DNA of 64,000 nucleotides, taken from the NCBI RefSeq assembly GCF_030285785.1, contig NZ_CP127247.1:3929501-3993500 (forward strand), written 5' to 3'. Position 1 is the stretch's first letter. Every line of letters starts with the position of its first letter. The notes below the pieces were generated by a model. That model had not been told where the DNA came from. It did no database searches and saw nothing but the letters and a program-made list of their open reading frames with translations. A program made the position numbers and the translations under genes. Shown here piece after piece: positions 58,522 to 64,000 of the stretch. The DNA is from Parasedimentitalea psychrophila (lineage in GTDB: Bacteria; Pseudomonadota; Alphaproteobacteria; Rhodobacterales; Rhodobacteraceae).

Positions 58522-59387
58522 TTGGTAACTCCCTGCGCGCGCGCATAGGCAATTTTGGCGGTGCGTTTGGCCAGAACTCCGGCCACATGAGTTCGGAACT
58601 CAACGGTGCCGCGTTTGTCAGAAATTGGATTACAGGCGGCCGAGGCCGCCGTGGCTAGCTTGTCCAATGTGGCCTCGTCCAGGGTGCATCCGATCAAGGC
58701 ATCAGCAGCCTCATCCAATCGTAGGATGGTCGGCGCTACGGCCCCCAGCGAGACGCTGGCCTGGGTGATGACACCGGCCTCGTCCAGCGCAAGGTTGACG
58801 GCGCAGCCGACCACAGCAATATCCATTTCGGTGCGTGGAATAAAGCGCAGATAGGCATCTCCGCCCCGCGCGCCGCGTGCGGGAATATGGACCGCTGAAA
58901 TGACGTCGCCCTGAGCCAGATGAGTGCGGCCGGGACCGGCCGGAATATCCATCACCGCGACCCGACGGGTGCCCTCTGAACTGGTGACTGAAAATTCAAC
59001 GCCGGCCGTGACCATGGCAGGCACTGAATCGGCGGCCGGTGATCCGTTGCAGAGGTTGCCCACCAAAGTGGCACGGCCTTGCACCTGGGTTGAACCGATC
59101 AGGTCCATTGCCTCGACCAGGCCGGGCCAATCCTGCCCCAATTCGAAGTGTTCGCGCATCTCGGCACCGGAGGTGGCAACACCCAAAGTCCAGCTGCCAT
59201 CATCATTGCGTGTTATGTCGCGGACCCCGGGGATGTTCTTGATGTCGATAACAGTGTCAGGGGTGATGATATCAGCCCGCAATTGTACCAATACATCAGT
59301 GCCGCCAGCCAGAAACCGGGTCACACCCGCTGCGGAAACGGCCAATGCGGCTGCATCCTCGAATGTATTTGGGCTATGGTACTGCAT
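58518..59387 (-). CDS. Xanthine dehydrogenase family, FAD-binding medium subunit
   Basis: A 289-residue FAD protein, first gene of the operon. Flavin-binding motifs are RFLAGGTDVLVQLRADII and TLVGNLCNGSPAADSVPAM, followed by the CO_deh_flav_C domain (YLRFIPRTEMDIAVVGCAVN). ATG 59387 has AGGAG 6 bp upstream; the frame runs on to 59534, but without family-like sequence. Confidence 0.94.
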   Translation of the reverse strand: MQYHSPNTFEDAAALAVSAAGVTRFLAGGTDVLVQLRADIITPDTVIDIKNIPGVRDITRNDDGSWTLGVATSGAEMREHFELGQDWPGLVEAMDLIGSTQVQGRATLVGNLCNGSPAADSVPAMVTAGVEFSVTSSEGTRRVAVMDIPAGPGRTHLAQGDVISAVHIPARGARGGDAYLRFIPRTEMDIAVVGCAVNLALDEAGVITQASVSLGAVAPTILRLDEAADALIGCTLDEATLDKLATAASAACNPISDKRGTVEFRTHVAGVLAKRTAKIAYARAQGVTK

Positions 59388-59508
59388 AAATGCTCCTTGG
59401 CTCGTTTCGGGAAGTGGTTTTTCCAGAGCAGGAGGATATGCGGGCGTCGCGCCGAGGTCCATCGGTATAAGGTGATCTAAACAAATTACGAGACGGCATT
59501 GTTTGAAA

Positions 59509-59661
59509 TTAGCGCGCCCGCATACCCCGTTCATGGGCCGCTGTCAGGATCAGGTCCCATTTGCGAGGAGTGGTGCGGAATTCCGGCTCGACGTCGAACA
59601 GCAGAGGCGATCCCGTGCCTTGCGGCTCAGACCGCGCGGCCAGCGATACACATCGCTCAAG
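59509..59661 (-). pseudogene. C-terminal remnant of an unidentified gene
   Basis: On the minus strand about 50 codons ending at TAA 59509 read SEPQGTGSPLLFDVEPEFRT, then TPRKWDLILTAAHERGMRAR, with good GC-rich third positions. Upstream (above about 59661) the sequence turns abruptly AT-rich and the frame loses coding character, so the 5' part of the gene seems to have been lost. I do not recognise the family. It could also be a real short ORF of 77 codons from ATG 59742. Confidence 0.35.
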
Positions 59662-60250
59662 GCTCCAAAAATTATCGATTGTTGGGTTGTCAGAAATAAC
59701 TTGGCTCAAATAAGTCACTGTTACCACTCCACAAGAAAACATATAATTATAATCGGTCTGGTAATAATCTTGGAGGTTGCTAACGGATTTTTAGCAACTT
59801 GTCATGTTGGAAACTTATCATAGGCAATTTTACTTGTTTTGACAGTCCCATTGCCACCTTAGATTGATCCGTTATAATTGAAAGTCTTATTAATATGCAT
59901 TTTTGTTATAAGTATTGCGAGCGGTAGCCTTCAGTGGCTGTCTTTGATGCGTGATATATTCCTTCATCAGACGGCATGAAACGGCCGCCCCACAAAGGGC
60001 ATGCCCCCTGTTGGCGGGGAAAATTGCATCGAGTTTGTCAAATAAGCAGAATTCACCACCATCCAGCCTGTGGCAATAATGCATAGTCTTGACTTGAGCA
60101 TTGGAGGATGGAACCGTTAGAGAGATCGGGGACAAGGCAAAAAAACCGGCATATCATGCCGAGTAAAAATCGACTGGGATCCTAATCCAGTGGAATATAA
60201 AATGGCCGCGGTCCCGATCTATGCACAATACAAGTGGGAGAGACTTGATC
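59662..60250. other. AT-rich intergenic region before the TRAP operon
   Basis: Nearly 600 bp of visibly lower GC than the surroundings. A minus-strand frame (59890-60135) ends in LKATARNTYNKNAY but has no recognisable domain or convincing ribosome binding site. A minus-strand terminator lies at 60139-60161. The TRAP promoter is probably near 60190-60240 (TATAAA-like at about 60194). Confidence 0.45.
60139..60161 (-). terminator. Minus-strand terminator upstream of the TRAP operon
   Basis: CGGCAT (60147-60152) pairs with ATGCCG (60156-60161) with loop ATC; on the minus strand it is followed by seven Ts. No minus-strand gene precedes it, so it may block antisense transcripts. Confidence 0.6.
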
Positions 60251-61216
60251 ATGACAAGTACTAAACTGACCGTAGGCGCGTTGCTGGCCGCCGCGACCTT
60301 CGCACCTGCAGCTATGGCTGAAGAGTTCATCACCATCGGAACCGGTGGCGTCACGGGTGTTTATTATCCAACCGGCGGCGCAATTTGCCGTCTGGTCAAC
60401 AAAGGCCGCAAAGAGCACGGTATTCGCTGCTCGGTCGAATCTACCGGCGGTTCGGTCTACAACATCAACACCATCCGTGAAGGCGAGCTGGAATTTGGTG
60501 TGGCGCAGTCCGATTGGCAGCACCACGCGTTCCACGGTACATCCAAGTTCTCAGACGCGGGACCATTCGAAGGTCTGCGGGCTGTGTTCTCGGTTCACCC
60601 GGAGCCCTTTACCGTGGTGGCACGTGCGGATGCAGGCATCACTACCTTTGATGACCTCAAGGGCAAGCGAGTCAATATCGGCAACCCCGGTTCCGGTCAG
60701 CGCGGCACTATGGAAGTTCTGATGGACGCCAAGGGCTGGGGCATGGACGCTTTTGCACTGGCAACCGAGTTGAAGGCATCTGAGCAGTCCGCTGCCCTGT
60801 GTGACAACCAGATCGATGCGATGGTCTACACCGTTGGCCACCCGTCGGGTTCGATCCAGGAAGCCACCACCGCCTGTGATTCCGTCCTGGTGACCGTGGA
60901 TGGTGATGCGGTTGCCGGCCTGATCTCCGACAATGCGTTCTACCGGACCGCCTCCATTCCGGGCGGCATGTACCGTGGATCGGATGCGGACACCATGACC
61001 TTTGGTGTTGGTGCAACTTTTGTAACTTCGGATCAGGTTTCGGACGAGGCGGTTTATACCGTGGTGAAATCGGTGTTTGACAACCTCGACGCCTTCCGCA
61101 AGCTGCACCCGGCATTCGCCAACCTGCAGCCAGAGGAAATGGCGACAGCTGGTCTGTCTGCTCCGCTGCACCCCGGTGCTGCAAAGTACTACAAAGAGCA
61201 AGGCTGGATCGAATAA
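60251..61216 (+). CDS. TAXI-family TRAP transporter solute-binding protein
   Basis: A 321-residue periplasmic receptor of a TRAP importer. A signal peptide (VGALLAAATFAPAAMA) is followed by the diagnostic mature start ITIGTGGVTGVYYPTGGAIC and RLVNKG. Further motifs are GELEFGVAQSDWQ and LKGKRVNIGNPGSGQRGTME. TAXI receptors bind carboxylic or amino-acid ligands; the substrate is unknown. GGGAGAG upstream supports ATG 60251. Confidence 0.94.
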   Translation: MTSTKLTVGALLAAATFAPAAMAEEFITIGTGGVTGVYYPTGGAICRLVNKGRKEHGIRCSVESTGGSVYNINTIREGELEFGVAQSDWQHHAFHGTSKFSDAGPFEGLRAVFSVHPEPFTVVARADAGITTFDDLKGKRVNIGNPGSGQRGTMEVLMDAKGWGMDAFALATELKASEQSAALCDNQIDAMVYTVGHPSGSIQEATTACDSVLVTVDGDAVAGLISDNAFYRTASIPGGMYRGSDADTMTFGVGATFVTSDQVSDEAVYTVVKSVFDNLDAFRKLHPAFANLQPEEMATAGLSAPLHPGAAKYYKEQGWIE

Positions 61217-61235
61217 TCCAACTGTTGTAATACGG

Positions 61236-61260
61236 CGGGGCGCTTTTAGCGCCCCGTTTC
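61236..61260 (+). terminator. Attenuating hairpin between TRAP receptor and permease genes
   Basis: CGGGGCGCT (61236-61244) pairs with AGCGCCCCG (61248-61256), a perfect 9-bp stem with a TTT loop, followed by TTTC. It probably limits permease expression relative to the receptor. Confidence 0.7.
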
Positions 61261-61327
61261 ACGCTTAGGGAAACCCGCGCGTCAAAATCAAGGCCGCGTA
61301 TGAACGACGGCCATAGGGAGATTATCC

Positions 61328-63940
61328 ATGACATCTGATGTTCATGAAAATCGGCCGCTTACCGAAGATGAATTGCAAGACCTGGTGTCCTCATCGGACG
61401 CCGGCGCGCGAAACCCTCCGGGGTCAATCGGGCTGTTTCTGGCAATTGTCGCGGTGATCTGGTCGGTGTTTCAGGTCATTTTGGCCTCACCACTATCCAA
61501 CGTCTTGTTACCCGGAAGCGTGGTCAACAATTCGCGGCAAATTCATCTGGCCTTTGCCATGTTCCTGGCCTTTACGGCCTATCCAATGCTCAAGACCAGC
61601 CCACGCAATTTTGTCCCGGTTCAGGACTGGATTATGGCGGTGGGCGGCGCCATAATTGCGCTATATGGCTATATTTTTTACGAAAAAGTTGTGGCCTCAG
61701 GTGGTCTGGCGGACAATGTCGATAAGTGGTTTGCGCTTGTTGGCCTAGTACTGCTGTTCGAAGCAGCCCGTCGCGCCCTGGGCCCGGCGATGGCGATCAT
61801 CGCGGTCATTTTCCTTGGCTATGTCTTCTTCGGCTCGTCTGAATGGCTGCCGGATGTGATCCGCTGGAAAGGCGCCAGCCTGAAAAAGGCAATGAGCCAT
61901 ATGTGGATCACCTCAGAAGGGGTGTTTGGCATCGCTTTGGGTGTCTCAACCAAGTTTGTCTTCTTGTTTGTATTGTTTGGCGCTTTGCTGAGCAAAGCAG
62001 GCGCGGGCAATTATTTCATCAAGATGGCCTTTGGCGCCCTTGGCCACCTGCGCGGTGGTCCGGCCAAAGCGGCGGTGGTTGGCTCGGCTGCGACCGGGCT
62101 GATCTCCGGTTCGTCGATTGCCAACGTGGTGACCACCGGTACATTCACCATCCCGCTGATGAAGCGGGTGGGCTTTTCCAGAGAGCAGGCTGGTGCGGTT
62201 GAGGTCGCGTCGTCTGTGAATGGTCAGATCATGCCGCCGGTGATGGGGGCTGCGGCCTTTCTGATGGTGGAATATGTCGGCATTTCTTATGTCGAGGTGA
62301 TCACCCACGCGTTCCTGCCGGCGACGATTTCCTATATCGCGCTGGTCTATATCGTGCATCTGGAGGCGGTGAAGCGCAACATGCCAACCCTGGGCAACCG
62401 GGTGGTGTCGATGGGCAGAACGATTGGCGGCATGGCACTGTTCTTTGCTGGCTTTGCGGCGCTGTGCTACGGCGTGCAATATCCGGTTCAGCTGGTGACT
62501 TACCTGTTGCCCGGCGCATCTAATCTGGTGTTGTCTGCCCTGGTGGCTGCGGCCTATGTGGGGCTGTTGTGGGTTGCCTCTGGGGTTGAAGACCTGGTGC
62601 CAGATGATCCAAACGCCAAGGTGGTTGAACTGCCGGTGGTGGGCGAGATCTACAAGGCTGGTCTGCATTACCTGCTGCCAATCATTGTGTTGGTCTACTT
62701 CCTGATGATCGAACAGAAATCACCGGGGCTGTCCGCCTTTTGGGCGACGGCACTGTTGTTCGTGATCCTGTTGACGCAAAAACCGATCAAATCCATGTTC
62801 CGCGGCGAAAGCGAAACAGCCAATGCCTTTAAAGAAGGTGTTGTCGATTTGTGGGACGGCTTGATCGAAGGCGCTCGCAATATGATTGGTATTGCACTGG
62901 CCACCGCCACGGCGGGTGTCATTGTCGGCACCGTGACCCTGACCGGTATTGGTCAGGTGATGGCGGATCTGGTCGAATTCCTGTCGGGCGGCAATCTGAT
63001 CCTGATGCTGGTGCTGGTTGGGCTGCTTTCCCTTGTTCTGGGTATGGGATTGCCGACAACTGCGAACTACATCGTTGTCAGCTCGCTGATGGCCGGTGTG
63101 GTGGTCGAACTGGGCGCACAGTCAGGGCTGGTGGTGCCACTAATCGCAGTACACCTGTTTGTGTTCTATTTTGGTATCATGGCAGATGTGACACCGCCGG
63201 TCGGGCTAGCCAGTTTTGCCGCAGCAGCGGTATCAGGCGGCGACGCAATCAAAACCGGTTTCATCGCGTTCTTCTATAGCCTGCGCACGGTGGCACTGCC
63301 GTTTGTGTTCATCTTCAACACCGACCTGCTGTTGATTGATGTCACATTGGTTCAAGGGATTGTGGTGGCGATATCAGCGACCATTGCCATCCTTGTGTTC
63401 ACAGCAGGGACTATGGGCCACTTCCTCACCAAATCCCGTATCTATGAGAGTGTTGCGTTGGTGCTGGTTGCCTTTGTCCTGTTCAGGCCTGACTTCGTTA
63501 TGGACCGGCTAATGCCCGCCCATACCGACGTCGCGCCGACCGAACTTGTACAGGCGCTGACAGCAGCTGAACCGGGTAGTGAGCTGCGGATTACGATCCA
63601 AGGCCCCGATTATGACACCTCCAAGGTCAAATCGACCACTGTGGTGATGGTGATCGACGACCAGGGTGACGGGCAAACCCGTGCTGACGCCTATGGCTTC
63701 ATGATGCTAGAGGAAGACGGTCTGATGAAACTGGAAGAGCCGATGTTTGGCACCCCGTTTTTAACCAAAATTGACAGCGTTTTTGATTTCTATGGGGATG
63801 AGCCGGTTCAGATCACTTCTGTTCAGGCGCCAGCCGATCAACTGCCCAAGGAACTGGTGTTCCTGCCTGCGTTATTGTTGCTGGCCCTGGTTGCCATGCT
63901 GCAGCGCGGACGGGCTAGCAAAGAAGGAGTACCAGCATGA
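61328..63940 (+). CDS. TRAP transporter fused 4TM/12TM permease with DUF3394 tail
   Basis: An 870-residue fusion of the small (DctQ-like) and large (DctM-like) TRAP membrane subunits, the usual partner of TAXI receptors. N-terminal spans (LFLAIVAVIWSVFQVILASP) precede the DctM core, with GSAATGLISGSSIANVVTTG and EVASSVNGQIMPPVMGAAAF and later LVLGMGLPTTANYIVVSSLM and ADVTPPVGLASFAAAAVSGG. The last about 180 residues include a soluble domain (ELRITIQGPDYDTSKVKSTT) and a final hydrophobic span, matching the DUF3394 extension. The stop overlaps the next start (ATGA). Confidence 0.94.
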   Translation: MTSDVHENRPLTEDELQDLVSSSDAGARNPPGSIGLFLAIVAVIWSVFQVILASPLSNVLLPGSVVNNSRQIHLAFAMFLAFTAYPMLKTSPRNFVPVQDWIMAVGGAIIALYGYIFYEKVVASGGLADNVDKWFALVGLVLLFEAARRALGPAMAIIAVIFLGYVFFGSSEWLPDVIRWKGASLKKAMSHMWITSEGVFGIALGVSTKFVFLFVLFGALLSKAGAGNYFIKMAFGALGHLRGGPAKAAVVGSAATGLISGSSIANVVTTGTFTIPLMKRVGFSREQAGAVEVASSVNGQIMPPVMGAAAFLMVEYVGISYVEVITHAFLPATISYIALVYIVHLEAVKRNMPTLGNRVVSMGRTIGGMALFFAGFAALCYGVQYPVQLVTYLLPGASNLVLSALVAAAYVGLLWVASGVEDLVPDDPNAKVVELPVVGEIYKAGLHYLLPIIVLVYFLMIEQKSPGLSAFWATALLFVILLTQKPIKSMFRGESETANAFKEGVVDLWDGLIEGARNMIGIALATATAGVIVGTVTLTGIGQVMADLVEFLSGGNLILMLVLVGLLSLVLGMGLPTTANYIVVSSLMAGVVVELGAQSGLVVPLIAVHLFVFYFGIMADVTPPVGLASFAAAAVSGGDAIKTGFIAFFYSLRTVALPFVFIFNTDLLLIDVTLVQGIVVAISATIAILVFTAGTMGHFLTKSRIYESVALVLVAFVLFRPDFVMDRLMPAHTDVAPTELVQALTAAEPGSELRITIQGPDYDTSKVKSTTVVMVIDDQGDGQTRADAYGFMMLEEDGLMKLEEPMFGTPFLTKIDSVFDFYGDEPVQITSVQAPADQLPKELVFLPALLLLALVAMLQRGRASKEGVPA

Positions 63941-64000
63941 GCAAGTCTATCCTTTGTGCGGTTGATCTTGGCAATGCCGAGACTGACACTAAAGTCCTTG
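63937..64000 (+). CDS. Universal stress protein family, N-terminal fragment
   Basis: Only 21 codons are in the window: MSKSILCAVDLGNAETDTKV, typical of the UspA N-terminus (VDLG-type nucleotide loop start). Overlap with the TRAP permease stop (ATGA) indicates one operon. UspA-like proteins of TRAP operons, such as TeaD, tune transport activity in an ATP-dependent manner. The rest is beyond the window edge. Confidence 0.75.
   Translation, partial: MSKSILCAVDLGNAETDTKVL

Noticed and set aside
59839-59878. TTGACA and TATAAT in the AT-rich spacer considered as a sigma-70 promoter
   Set aside because: The two hexamers are 28 bp apart, too far for a functional pair.
59890-60135. 81-codon minus-strand frame in the AT-rich spacer
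   Set aside because: No domain, no clear ribosome binding site, and it lies just after a minus-strand terminator; not enough to call a gene.

Overview
The window is chromosomal DNA from an alphaproteobacterium, most likely a marine member of the Rhodobacteraceae (Roseobacter group). The evidence is a sciP-ctrA pair, an uppS-cdsA-dxr-rseP-bamA envelope cluster, a TAXI-TRAP transporter whose permease has a DUF3394-like C-terminus, a MocR regulator divergent from a DUF1127 gene, many ATGA gene overlaps and moderately high GC. I found no rRNA, recognisable tRNA, CRISPR array, prophage or intact insertion sequence. The assignment rests on gene content and protein motifs read by eye.

Layout. 1-3.6 kb: ssb (cut by the window edge), a lytic transglycosylase, a small membrane protein behind a phased array of TTAA motifs, and a TPR-sulfotransferase. 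3.6-11 kb: a minus-strand peptide-type ABC importer (araC regulator, Tat-type binding protein, two permeases, fused double ATPase). 11.1-12 kb: miaA. 12.1-24.4 kb: a long plus-strand housekeeping run (pyrH, frr, uppS, cdsA, dxr, rseP, small membrane protein, bamA, skp-like, fabZ, lpxA, lpxI, lpxB) serving ribosome recycling, isoprenoid and phospholipid precursors, outer-membrane protein assembly and lipid A. 24.5-31.3 kb: mnmA, sciP, ctrA, ligA, recG. 31.3-36.7 kb: a 40-residue membrane protein, a candidate structured RNA with its own terminator, an IscU-like protein, hisI, gluQ, trmFO, a strongly palindromic intergenic element, an enoyl-CoA hydratase and a thioesterase. 36.8-42.6 kb: DUF1127/MocR divergon, rplM-rpsI, a DUF900 hydrolase, ppk2-tetR. 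42.7-49 kb: a second peptide ABC importer with an M19 dipeptidase. 49.4-55.4 kb: an acyl-CoA synthetase and an RND efflux pair. 55.5-59.4 kb: a molybdenum hydroxylase operon ending in a MoaD-like gene. 59.5-64 kb: a decayed gene remnant, AT-rich spacer, and a TAXI-TRAP operon running into a universal stress protein cut by the window end.

The most notable non-coding signals are: (1) eight TTAA motifs at 1358-1445 with 10-11 bp phasing, four adjacent pairs matching the CtrA site TTAA-N7-TTAA, in a window that also carries ctrA and its inhibitor sciP; (2) a multi-stem RNA candidate at 31601-31776 followed by a strong terminator; (3) a dense set of inverted repeats at 35200-35345 upstream of trmFO; and (4) two copies of a REP-like sequence at 5721 and 55505. 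No obviously new multi-gene system is present; the coding content is mostly ordinary core and transport functions.
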